64,000 bases of DNA from Paraphysomonas bandaiensis (Eukaryota > Chrysophyceae), in assembly GCA_965644295.1 (NCBI GenBank), contig CBFFRP010000352.1, forward strand, positions 186,001 to 250,000, in the 5' to 3' direction. This document shows, one piece after another, positions 1 to 12,402 of the stretch. Numbering within the stretch: position 1 is the stretch's first letter; each line of letters begins with the position of its first letter. The notes beneath the pieces are model-generated. The model searched no databases and had not been told where the DNA came from. It was given only the letters and a program-made list of their open reading frames with translations. Position numbers and translations under genes: made by a program.

Positions 1-3000
1 CGATCAAGGATAACATAATTGGATATAAAGTAGGCTGACCCAAACCATAAGCCAACAGACAGCATCAAAATTACGATGTGGACAACATGCCACTGTGCCG
101 TCAAAAAAGACACCTGTGTTCATACGTTAAGCAGAGTTTCATAACTAGGCATCATCTGAAAAACCTTTACATTCGCCAGAACTATGATAACTGTATAGGT
201 AAGAGCGCCCGACTCCCAAAATGTTTCCAGCATCCCCATTTCCGAAAAATGTAGTAAAAGGAAAACAGAGAAGTAGGATATAACAACTGAGTCAAAAATA
301 GCATTCCATATTTGAAACCAAAAGAGAAATACCTACAAATTATCAGAAAAATCCTTCAGTGCAGGCAAATACTACTTACATTGAAATACTCGTTATCTAT
401 TCCTGACTGGTATAATTGCGGAAAGCGATATACTAACGCTATAGGTACATCCATATCGTATATTCCCACCAGCAGAATAGGAAGGGATGTGTACAAGAGA
501 TTGTAGAACTGAATACTTCCTTCTGTGTATATTTTCTGCCCTGCAGATTATAAACTCAGGCACGTATTACTATAATCTACATAAAATACCCGAGAATCCA
601 TTCATCCAAGAAAACCAAAAGTGACAAATACTCATCATGACATTCTTGTAAAACATATATATAATAAGCTTTGACATGCGGATGTAGTTGTATCTTCCGT
701 GCTTAAGAAGCAACACCGCAAGGAAGCGGAATTGGGCAATGGCGTAGTCCGAAGCATTGGTCGCCTGCAAACCTTCTTCACCTCTTATCCCAACTCCGAT
801 GTGAGCCTCTTGGATCATAGCAACATCATTTGCTCCATCGCCAATAGACAAAGTGCGTACACCTTGAACACCATTTTTTATCATATTTACCATTTCCCTC
901 TTTTGATCGGGTGAAACTCTACAGAGACATCTTATAACGCAAGTCAAAACAGATTAGCAGTGCATGTACCTGCATCCAACTACTGCTTTGCACATTTGAC
1001 TAAATTCTAGCAACGCATCTTTAGCCCCTCCTGGCTTGTCATCAGCCATAATTCCAAGAAGTGTCGGACCATCAATAATGAGAGCTCGTGGCATAACATC
1101 ACAGTTTCCTTTCTCCTCTTGCTCGCGAATCATGTCCTACATAGCAAACGTAAGTCACATAAGACAAAACGGACAGCTAGAATACCGATCGCTCCACTGT
1201 AAGCAACGATACACAGGCAGATAGTGACGGAGCGGTGTTGTTGTTCACAATAATGTGTTTCATGTATTCTTTTGGAAGTACTAGGTTACATGCTACAGCA
1301 ATATTGATAGCTGTTTCTTCTTTGTCGCCTGTCAGTACCCAAATATTAATTCCTGCTTTAGCAAGCTGAGAAATGGCCTCAGGCACTCCGTCTTGTAGCT
1401 TATCCTCGATTGCTGTTGCTCCAACAAGAGTGATGTTTTGTTCAATTTCATCTTCTGCCTCCTCGATTTTGTTCGGAAGCCCTTTCTTTTTCTTCTCAAG
1501 CTCATCGAGACTTGTGGAGCAGTTGTTATATTTCTCACTCCAGGACTGGTATTCTCTTTCGTCTAGCTCCTTGAAGCCGATCAATAGGCAGCGTAAGCCT
1601 TCTGATGCATACTGACGCATATGGTCGTCAGTTCTATGAAAAAGTTCATCCTGACCAGGATGAAGACGAGGCACCATAGTAGAGTCTGCACCCTTTATTA
1701 CCATGTGAATTGTTCCGTCTGGGTTCTTGACGATGACCGACATTCGCTTGCGTTTAGACGTAAATCCGATTACTTCGAGCACTTCCACCCGCTCTTCCTT
1801 CCCTTCCATTTTGATTATGGCGTACTTTTCCTGCTTATCCACAAATTCAGCTCCAAAGTATTTGGCAGCTATTACCAGGCATTCATCGTCCGGATTGGAC
1901 GCAGAAAGTTTAATCTTGCCATCAATACGTTCTGGAATGGTATCATGACAGAGAGACAGGACACGGAAAAACTGCCTGATTTTGGTTCCCTGTTTATCAC
2001 TTTTCTTCTTATCTGTGTCGAACTTAGGATCATAGAATGATACATGCGGCACTGATGCCTTCTTAGCATTCTCCTCTCCGTCAATTACATCTTGAGGTAG
2101 ATCCTTTCCTTGCAGCTTCCAGGATGCCTTCCCGATTTCAGTAATGCCTTGTCCGTACGAAACGCCATTGATACTTGCCTTCCTGAAGTCCATCACGTTG
2201 CAAGTTAATGTGCCAGTCTTATCGGAAAAAATATGGGATATTTGCCCCAGCTCCTCATTTAGAGTCATCGTCCGAACCACGGCAGGGGTGTCTGTCTTCT
2301 CGTAGTACATCTCCATGTCATTGTTCATGAAATATGATTGAAAGAATCGTATTAATGTCATGGACACATACAGAGACACGGGGATGAAGGTCGCATGTAA
2401 GAGGAAAAAGTAGAAGTACTGGACAATGAAATACTCCCCATAGTTGATACTTCCCCAATCAAAATACCAAGCTTCCTTGACATTATATTCAATGTTCCAT
2501 ATTAGTGACCCCACTGCACCTACGAAACACACAGAGGCAAGCAGATACACCATATGAACCACCTCGATGGAAGCGAGTGTATCAAGCTGAGATGATTTGG
2601 ATGGGGTTTGCGCTGCACTCATAAGAATCTTAGTATGGTGGCCAGTATTCACCACACACCCTATTATCCAGTCTGTGTTACGCAACACGCATCCACGCAA
2701 AATCACGTTCTGAGGCAGGATTGGTTCACGCCCAACTCCCTCGATCTCGATGACACCAGTAAATGAATCAATGACCTTGTTAGGGTGTTCCATTTCGATT
2801 TTCCCCTTCAGATGTTGCACATAGGAAAAGCTCTTGCACTACATTCATGAAATCATAAAGCCATTGCGTCACGTTGTAGTGTATAATCTTACCTCTGACA
2901 GTGTACCCGGTAAAGCTTGTCTGACCTTTAAGTTAGTTTCGCCATCCAGTGACTTCGTCTCCACATAGCACATCCCCATTGGCGGGGAAGTTTTCTCTGC

Positions 3001-3519
3001 AACACCAATAACAACGAGATCGGCAGGAATTTTCTCTCGACTATGGATCTGTACGAAGTCTCCAACTTCCAGATCTGACCACTTGAGGTCTTCCAGTTCC
3101 TTGTTGTGAATATCGTACCTCTTCACGTAAGTCGAATTCGCCTCCTTGTCAGCTTTATGACGAGAATAATCTTCCAGTGCAGCAAATATACTATCAACAA
3201 CCACTACAAATGTTAAGGGTATCATGACGGTGGGGTATCCCTCTGTGTTGGTGATAGCCGGCACTGTTTGCAAAATAGCAATTAAAAGAAAGTAACAATT
3301 CGCTACTTTCGTCTTTGGATTGAATTCTTCCATTAGAAATCGAGGAATGAAATTGTACCACTCATACTTTGATGTTTTGACAAAGTTATTTGGAAATATA
3401 TACTCCTGCGCTCGCCCGACATTCACCACTCGATTGGGGCGCTCCTGCAGGTCCTCTTCGCTCGGATTCGGCCAGTTGCGAGGAAGTGAAGGCTTCTTAT
3501 TTGAGTCGTTACTCGCCAT
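1..3519 (-). CDS. P4-type ATPase (phospholipid flippase), 3' end beyond window
   Basis: Flippases of this family move aminophospholipids to the cytosolic leaflet. Seven exons were read: 3519-2893, 2838-1186, 1136-970, 918-590, 540-380, 332-165 and 113-1, with introns of 49-55 bp and frame kept throughout, giving about 1072 residues before the edge. Visible in order: the N-terminal P4 start with an NxxxTSKYEWYNFIP-type block, the actuator loop DGETNLK (near 190), a PVSLYVS-type TM4, the phosphorylation site DKTGTLT (near 414), the nucleotide-binding KGADS, the LTGDKEETA hinge, GDGANDV, and membrane segments in the last exons. The sequence after DKTGTLT (CNVMDFRK, then GVSYG) is typical of P4 enzymes. 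The last C-terminal membrane spans lie outside the window. Start chosen at the first ATG of the open exon (MASNDSNKK). Family call is firm; subtype and substrate are not determined. Confidence 0.95.
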
Positions 3520-3847
3520 TGAGGACTGAGAGAACGATATGCGATATGTACCGCTAACGAGTTGTGTATGTGCACACCTCTAACAGCTAAGCAGGCCCAT
3601 CTAGCACACCTGTATATGATGATACACACATACTCCTGCAGTCATACCGCTCTGTTCCACGCAGTTTTTCTATACTTGCCAGTCTTTTTATGTGGATACG
3701 GGGTACCAAAAAAGGGGATATTTCAGGAAGAAATGAAATATATACAGAGTACACACAGAGTATACCATACCCATATGGTATACCTGGTATATGTATACAG
3801 AGTGGTCTATACAGAGTGGGATCTATTGTCACACTGCTGGCCACCGG

Positions 3848-3923
3848 TATACTGCTGTTGGTATACAGCAGTAGGAATTCCTACAGCAATTGGATTTGGA
3901 ATACTTGTGTAGATACTGCTGTA
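3848..3923. promoter_or_regulatory. Three copies of TACTGCTGT-type motif upstream of the P4-ATPase
   Basis: TATACTGCTGT at 3848-3858 and GTATACAGCAGTA at 3861-3873 form an inverted pair with 9-bp perfect arms; a third copy, ATACTGCTGTA, lies at 3913-3923 at the edge of the microsatellite. They are 330-400 bp upstream of the P4-ATPase start. The role is inferred from recurrence of the motif upstream of other genes. Confidence 0.5.
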
Positions 3924-4442
3924 CATACATACATACATACATACATACATACATACATACATACATACATACATACATACATACATACATACATACATAC
4001 ATACATACATACATACATACATACATACATACATACATACATACATACATACATACATACATACATACATACATACATACATACATACATACATACATAC
4101 ATACATACATACATACATACATACATACATACATACATACATACATACATACATACATACATACATACATAGATACATACATAGATACATACACACATAC
4201 ATACATACATACATACATACATACATACATACATACATACATACATACATACATACATACATACATACATACATACATACATACATACATACATACATAC
4301 ATACATACATACATACATACATACATACATACATACATACATACATACATACATACATACATACATACATACATACATACATACATACATACATACATAC
4401 ATACATACATACATACATACATACATACATACATACATACAT
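3922..4442. repeat. (CATA)n tetranucleotide microsatellite, about 520 bp
   Basis: An almost pure CATA tandem array of about 130 units, interrupted only near 4171-4195 by a few GATA/CACA variants. All its long open frames are artefacts of the 4-base period. It separates the divergently transcribed P4-ATPase and large coiled-coil genes. The remaining sequence at 3520-3921 and 4443-4717 holds short palindromes such as CCATATGG but no gene. Confidence 0.97.
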
Positions 4443-4717
4443 GCCGTTCGCATTGTTGGTAGGTCGTGGGACGGTTACTTGATACTCTTCTATGTGTATC
4501 AATGTATATATAGAAAGAACAAACTGGTGCTATTTCAACTCGTCATACGTACTTGGTGATATTGTGGGTCCTTTTATTCGCTTTATTGCATTAATCTCTC
4601 TTGAGGGCTGTATATCTGTACATCAGGAGCTGTGTCTGTGTATCGGACAACTGCATGGGGACTGTACAAGTACTTGACCTTCCAGTATATTAGATTATTA
4701 CGTCACTGGGTGTCGTC

Positions 4718-7700
4718 ATGGACGAACTGTCTGTGGATGGATTGGGGATGCCCCAGAAGCTGATGACTGTAAGTATTGAGAAGCGGTCATCGAGGACCTC
4801 TACCTTTACGCGCCCCAGCACTGCTCCGAATCTGGAATCTTCCAGTTCCTGTTCCGATCTGGCCGGTATAGGCTACTCTCCTGATCCATCAGTACTTTCC
4901 CCTCCCAAATTAAAGTCAGTACGCCATTCTCCTCCGAAAGCTGTATACAAGTTAGACCCTGATCTCAGTGGTACTAATATCCCGTTGACACAGCACTCCC
5001 GCCCTCGCACCGAGGGGTCAATGTCCAAACGTCGTACACCTGAAATAGTATCGCACAATAGGCCTCACACATCGGTTCAGAAGAGTGTGCGGCATACTTT
5101 TCGAGGTCAGAGGTCACCCGGTAAGGCCCAAGTAAGACCTTCGTCCACAAGGGCTGTGGGTTTAGAGACTAGTCATAAGCATTCTAGTCAACGAACGCAG
5201 TCTAATATCACATCTGTACAATCTGGCTCGAAGGAAGATGATCGCACTATGTCGGGCGATAGTTATGATGAGGTTTGTATGGAGTACAGCCACTACATAA
5301 ACCCTCGTGATCTCAATGGAGTTGGTGAGGGCGGTCTGGAAGGATCAGGTGCTGACACTGACCAACATTACGGGTCCGTTTCGGATGGTTTCAGCTGCTC
5401 CGAGGATAATCTGAATGCATCACCAGCACCATCATCTCTGCCATCGAGTCATTTGGGGCGATCACCATCCCTGGAAGTTCATCATAATTCCACCTACCAC
5501 GAAGCGCGACACACAGCTTATACAAATCTCTCAGAGCGAGATCAAGGAGCCCTGCGACTAGGTCGATTGGTGATCAGCACTGTCCTGAATCAACCGGAAG
5601 TGACGGTACCAGATTCAGTTAGTAGGTTTTTTACGGATCTATGGCTGGCGAAGAATGGGAGCTCGGTGAACAAGGCGGATAGCACGAGCATATCCCTGAT
5701 GAGCAGCCTACAGCGGTCCATAACTGAGTATGAACCTGGGGATGATCCAACAGCATCACATACTGCCTCGTGCCAAAAGTCTGTAGCTGCTATCGCTTGC
5801 GAAGCGCTAGATACTCTGATAGCCGTTTTTGGACAAGCTAATCCAGTTCTAGCAGATATTCGGGCAGCTCTTCTTCCCGTGATATTCTTTAATCCCCCAT
5901 CCTATAGCGAAGAACTGGAACGTGGCTCTGATGGGTCAGAGATCAGACCACTGACGGGTAAGGCTTACATGGACCTTCCAACATGGTGCGAAGATGCAGC
6001 ACTTATTGTACAAGACCTCCGTGACACGGAGAACATTTTAGAGGAAGAGCGGCAGGCTCATATCAAGACTACAGCTGATCGTGATCTTTATAAAGAAAAA
6101 TACAAAGAAGTAGAGTGCGAAAGGGGGGAGAGTCAGAGCAAGCTTATAATTATGCAACGTGACAATGAGCGTCTTAAAGATATGACCAGAGAATTAAAAT
6201 CAGTGCACGCACAGCTCACAGAGAAATATGACACGCTAGAGGCTTCCTATAACGTGGATAAGAAGAAATTTCAGAAAGACCACTTATTGAGTTCGCAACT
6301 TGCTACTAAATGTAAGGAGTACCAAGATAAGCTTTTTGATGTTAACAATCAGAGAAGAAGACTGGAGGAGGAAAATTCTACAAGAGAAAGAGACATTAAG
6401 CGCATCAAGTCTGAGATGGAGTCGCTTGAATCAAAGCTGTTAGATTCAATGAATGCTGCTGACGAGGCCTCTCGGTCTCTTGAGAAGACCAGGATGTGTT
6501 TTGAGGAGGCTGATTTGTACAGAACAGTCCAGAAAGCGAGAAACCGAAAGTCAATTCGCCGTATTCATGAGGAGATGGCAGACAAAGATTCTCCCGTAAA
6601 ATTGAGCATGGAGGTGAGAAATATGATGCGAGGTTCGGACCCTGATATCCTCGCTATCTTGGAGCAATGGAACTCGGAACTATTAATGCGTAACAAAGAA
6701 TTAGAATTACAGCTCGTTGATACGTCTGTGGACGATATTATCAAGCTACGACTTAAAGAACGAGAGGACATTCATAAGGAAGAAATTAAAGGAATGATTC
6801 GCACCCATAATAGCGCGATTGAAGCACTTCGGAAGCAGAAAGATGCTGAAATTAAACATTTAAAAGAGTCAATTGACACTATTCGAAGTGACCTTTTTGA
6901 AAACCAGATTGAGAGAAATGGTATTGACTCACAGTTGAAAGCTGCCAAGACTCAAATTAAAGTTCTTGAAAGAAAGTATGATGCAATGAAGTTAGAATGG
7001 GAAAAGAAAACTCTAACTTCAACAACCACAAAGCTTTGTTTGCAAGATCGAGCGGATATGCTCACCGAAGATACGATGTATGAGGTGTTACTGCGAGAAA
7101 CAAAGGTTTTGGCAGCGGAGCAAAATGATTCTATATGTTCCCTAGAGGCTGCTATTGATAGACTGAAAGAAAAAAATATACGTAAGTGAAGTAGGCAGCA
7201 TTTACTGAATGCCATTCGTTTATCGCGTGTATTTTAGGTCTTGAGGAAAAGCTGTCGGACGCATTTACTGAACTGTCGGAGAAAGCGCTAGAGTTGGACG
7301 AAATTCGCGTCGTAGCGAAGGAGTCGCAAGCTGAGGTCGTATCTCTGGAACAGAGAATCGAGGAGTTGAATCAACCTAGTAGGCGCGAAATATTCCTTGA
7401 ACGGGAAAACTCACAACTGAGAAACGATGTTGCCAGACTCGAAGAAGCATTCACGAAAACTAACATGGAGTTGAAAGCGATGTCTCTAAGTAGATCTCGT
7501 CAACAACAAGTCTTGGATATATTGTGTATGGATTATGAGTCATACGTAGGCTATTTGCGCCGAGATTATGATTTTGCGCGTTCTTCAAGTGAGCTACAGC
7601 TCAATGAGTTGTGTGTTGCTCGCGATGACAACATCAAACTCAGCAAAAGTTTAATGGCAAGATTAGAGGAGTGTGAGAGACAGGTAATGAATAGAGAGGA

Positions 7701-10700
7701 AGAGAGAACACGAGCTGCAAACATGATGCTGGCGATAAACAGGGTAATATCTATGTTACTGATGCACTTGAATGCACTCAAAAATATATGCAGTCCTTCT
7801 CCCCGATGGCAAGTTTAAACGAAAATGACCCCCTGATCGACATAAAATCGGCAGAATCGTTGGATATTTGTGAGGAACTGGAGAAAGAAATAGCTGCCCA
7901 CAAGAAAACTAAGGTCTATCGTTTAATTTTGCATATGTGCCTCAATCACAATTATATAAAGGAAAAGTATAAGGCTATGTTGTCGTCTGAAGTCTGGAAA
8001 AATACTACTTTGAAGACGACAAATGAAGAAGTTTTATTAAAATATGAAGAGGCATCTGCGAAATTATGTGATGTTATTGCAGACCGAGATGAAGCGCGAC
8101 AAGAACTGGAACTCTCCATATTGACCACAAGGGAACTGACAGAGAATGTTTTCATGATGAAATGTGATTTTGAGTCCGCAGTTTGCTACCATTTTTCAGA
8201 AAAGGTTGATAAATGTGTAAACACAGACCCAATATCACACAATCAGATTTTTGAGAATATCAAGCAACTGGACACTGTCAGAGTCGAAACGGAATCCACG
8301 AGATCGACTGACGATACAGCTGATGCTCTGCATGTTGCGGAGTTCGAAGGTCATGTTACCACAGAAAACATCTCGAGTAAGTCTGAGGAGAACAAACGAT
8401 TTTCGGCTGTATCGAAGGATTTAAAGGTCCCATCTAAAGGTGTACCACGGACGCGCATTTCGGTAAAACAGTCCAGTAAAATACAAAAAAGGATGTCAGA
8501 GCTAAAGCGAGATAAACCAAAATTGAAGCGTGGAAAAATTGACGATCGACACACCGCAAGCGATAACGAAAAACTAAATGATAGTGACAATGATTCAGCC
8601 GCCAATTCTCCAGTACAAAGTCCTGCCGATGGATCAAGTGTTGGTTTGGCTAGCACTTCTCATACTACTACATATTCTGGTACACATCATAATCAAGACA
8701 GAAATGAAACTCCGATAAAATCAACCTTGTCGCATTTTGAACTCAAAAAACGAAAGCAAAACGAGAAGCAGTCATTGTCTGACGGTCAGGTATCAGCATC
8801 ATGTATCACGCCAGCACCACCCGATATTGTCACCAATGAGACTGATGACCAGTTACTTCGTACTGGGGTAGAAATTGGAGATTTGGATGGCGTTCAGCTA
8901 GTTGGTGGTGAGTCTGTTATGGATGTATATAGAGCTAGTTCTAAACTTCATGACGAAATCTTCGACGAAGGCGAACTGGATTCAGATTTAGCTTCACGCT
9001 ACTCTCTCTGCACATGCGAATCTGTAGATTTGAATGAAGCTGGGAACTCACCTTCAAAATCGCCAGCTGGTAGTGTTTCAAATGCCGGCGGTGGTGATAG
9101 GTCCTCCGATGAAGCTGAATATAGAGCCCGAGAATTGGCAGATGTGTTTAAAACAGGAAATTTTTTTGACACTTCTATCGCCTCAAAATCATCACATAAT
9201 TATTTCTTCGAAATCCTAGAGCGACGGGAACGAAGAAATATATTTGAAAACCAACGTCTGCGCATGATGTTACGGGAGGCTGCGGGCCTCGTTAATAGAA
9301 CAGAAGTTCGCATCGCCGAATTATCTTCCTCGATATTAGAGAGCATGGGCGGTCTTTCGTCTCCAGTGGGTCTGATAATGGATGATATACGATCAGATTT
9401 TCTTGACAGTAAATGGATTTTTAGTGTGAAGCCGGAGCATTTGATAGAGGTACTTTTTCGGCTTCCTTGTTATGATTTTCTGAGATGATAGTATTATTAT
9501 GTTATAGAACCAAGTTCTCAAAGATGCTGTTTTTATTGGAGGCGCAATGATGTCGTCTGCGTCGTACACTGACGACTTGATAAGCTTGGATCATATGAAA
9601 TCGGCAGTATCTGATAATAACATAATTAGAAGCCTTGAAGGCATGGAACACAAAGTTCAAGAGTTAAAAAAATCATCGGAAAAGCGTGCACGGCTTGGTC
9701 GCCCCTCTGACGGCAAGGGCGGGTGGAGATCTGTTTTGTATCGAACTGATGGCACGGTTGATGCGAATATGTTACTATCTGGGTGGAGTAGAAAAGAGAA
9801 GAACGAAATATATTCAGAAATGGTACTACATTGTGGCTCATAATGTGTTATATAACTGTGGATTAGGTCGCAGGAATGGTCCAGGAGCGAGACGATAAAG
9901 ATAGGTTACTATACAAAGAAATCAGCCATTTGAAAACTGTTATTACCAACAACGAGGCAAGGATTAATGAACAGAAATCTTTTGAAGAAGAGCTAATGAG
10001 ACAAATCAATGAATTAAAAAGGAGTACCGTTGACGAAAATGTTCATCGAACTTTAATAGAATATATATCAGATGTTACTGCTTTTATAAATGAATTGACA
10101 TCACCTGACTCCACATCACGTAGTGCAGATTCGCCATCGGGGAGACCCAACTACTCACCAGGAAAAAGTACAGCTATTTCGTGCATAGGTAGAGATGCTC
10201 AGAGTTTTGAATTTCCCACGGGCTCACCACAATCCCCACTCCGAATGAAGCAACCAATGTCACGGAATTCAAGTCCCTCAGGGATTCGGCCAGAGGAGCC
10301 GCCGCCACGCATCGACCAGATAGGAGCAGGGAAAGAAAAGCTGTTCTCGAATAACGCTACCTGCTCAGTCAGAGACACACGGGGACTAGGTGGTGGAGGA
10401 TATGGCGATGCACCTAGTTCGACCAACATCTACGGCAACCCTGGGGTTCTTTGGCGACGGGTGTTGCAAAGAAAACGTGCAGAAAATGCTATAGCTCGTG
10501 TGAGGCATTGTCGAGGGAGTAAATACGGTGAAGTAAACGCTTCTGATCACTTGAAAAGTTTTTCTTTGGAATTGAACCCTCATCCATCGAAGTTGCCACA
10601 TGAAGAACTTGTGCACTCTAGCCTGTCATGTCAGACTCAAGCATCTCAGGAGAGTATGAAGTCAGATGCTTCTTGCTCACAAGATGACAGACAAAGGCAG

Positions 10701-11402
10701 GTTCATACACTGATGAGCGATCTTAGCATTGCATGTGACAGCTTGGCAGAAAAAGTATTATTTCCTTGGGGAATCGATGTTAATTGTCCTGGTAAGAGCG
10801 ATATGGCACGCGAATGTGGAGGAATATTAATTTATGACGGGAGTGAACTATCGCTTGGATCGGGGTTGCATACAAATAAGAGTATTGAATCCCAGGATGC
10901 GCTTTCGTTGTCGCCAGATATATTACATCGAGCTTCTAAAATTAATGCCGCCATCAATTTTCATCACGAAGCGGTTAAGGTATTACAGGAACAGCAGGCC
11001 TCTATATTTGACCACAATTTGGATAGACTATCCCTGGATGCAGAGCGCTACTATGCGGCGTCTATCAAAAGAACATATGCCCCGGATACCATTATCAAAT
11101 GGGGGGCTGCCTTTGTAGAAGGCTCGGGATCAAAATTTGTACAAAATTTAGTTCACCATGACCGCTCTTCAGGTGGGTGCGCTGTTGATAAGAACGTTAC
11201 AGGTATACGCAACGACCAGGAATTTCCGGTCATCGAAAAGCGACAAATTGGTGTGCGTCCTTGTACTGCTGATAAATCTGATTCGTTTGAAAGTAGAACT
11301 GAAAGGCCGCGATTTTTAGCCCTTCCAGATTTCAGACAAAAGTCTGCACCTTCAACAGCACAGATACCGTACTTTGTTCGCAAGGCCTCACAAAAAAAGT
11401 GA
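4718..11402 (+). CDS. Very large coiled-coil protein (2158 aa), possibly TSNAXIP1-like N-terminal region
   Basis: Five exons: 4718-7181, 7238-7743, 7794-9449, 9508-9822 and 9867-11402, with introns of 56, 50, 58 and 44 bp; frame is exact and totals 2158 residues. Residues 1-265 are Ser/Pro/His-rich and look disordered. Residues about 270-420 are a compact helical stretch containing an ACEALDTLIAVF...NPVLADIRAALLPV segment, which recalls the N-terminal region of translin-associated factor X-interacting protein 1, a family tied to cilia and sperm; this resemblance is weak. From about 430 to 820 and again to about 1050 there are Glu/Lys/Arg-rich heptad coiled coils. The middle (1100-1540) alternates acidic low-complexity with short coils, and the C-terminal 500 residues are mixed. 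No enzyme motif is visible. A structural flagellar or centrosomal protein is plausible but not shown. Confidence 0.85.
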
Positions 11403-12402
11403 TTTCACGTTATTTAATATTTGTATTTTATTTTCAAGATATATCCAGTAGTTATTTATTTGTTGCTTGTGCCAGATATGATATGGGTGGGTCATATAGT
11501 CATTAACGAGTAGTTTAATGAGTCGTTTTTTATCAGTTTATTACTTTTTTGGTAGAGACGAAGAAAAACAGCAAGTAAAAACAATTAGTACTGAGTAGCA
11601 CTATTTTGGAGAAATCTTCGTGCGAACTATATGGGTCCATTACATTCCTATTTTTTAGACTTTCTGCATTCTACATGGCATAGACAAGGGTTCACTCCTT
11701 AAAATCCTATCATATACATCTCTAATAGACCAGAGTCTTTGGCTGGTCTTACTCTGTGTCAGGCTCTCAGCAAAGTCCGACTCGCACCTTTTCCTGGTGT
11801 TCTGGGGAGTAAGTACTGGAGATGTATATATAGTCAGCAGATATTTTTCTGCCCACTCATAGCCAAATTCTTGTGTGGGCAGTAGCTAATCAGTGTCACT
11901 TGTGTATTGTGTAGTCGCTTTCGGCCCTGACGAATAAAGAGGCACCCCGGAATGGTACTTTTTCAATGGCATTTTAGCAGGTGTTGTACATCTCTAACTT
12001 GCAAGGCGTCTATTCTAGCTATAATATTTTATATTTCTAGTTATGTAATAACCATAAAATTAAACGCTTACAACGACAAAGAGAGTTTTATTTTTTTGCC
12101 ATCACTGTAACTTTTGTATGGTAACAGTTTATAGAACTTAGCACCAAGCGCACCAAGGAATAAACTACACAATTATTGAAATTCTCTAACACACAAGGGC
12201 GATTAGATTTATTGATCAATTCATGGACAGTAAATACGATTAACCATGGGTCAAAGCCAAAGTATAGGCCTTATATATAAATTTCTGAATTATTATTGGA
12301 GCCAGTTGACAGGCACCACTTGACATGGAATTATATTAATTAGTTCACACACAATTCACCGCTAGCACCGTCATGATGCTAGCCAGAAGGGCGTAAATAC
12401 GG
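11403..12402. other. Intergenic region, no gene seen
   Basis: AT-rich spacer between the 3' ends of two convergent genes, so it should hold both polyadenylation regions. No open frame worth reporting and no clear repeat were found. Confidence 0.6.

Noticed and set aside
3690-4502. Long open frames encoding Tyr-Ile-His or Met-Tyr-Val-Cys repeats
   Set aside because: They are products of the 4-base CATA period, which is open in several frames on both strands; there is no unique coding sequence.
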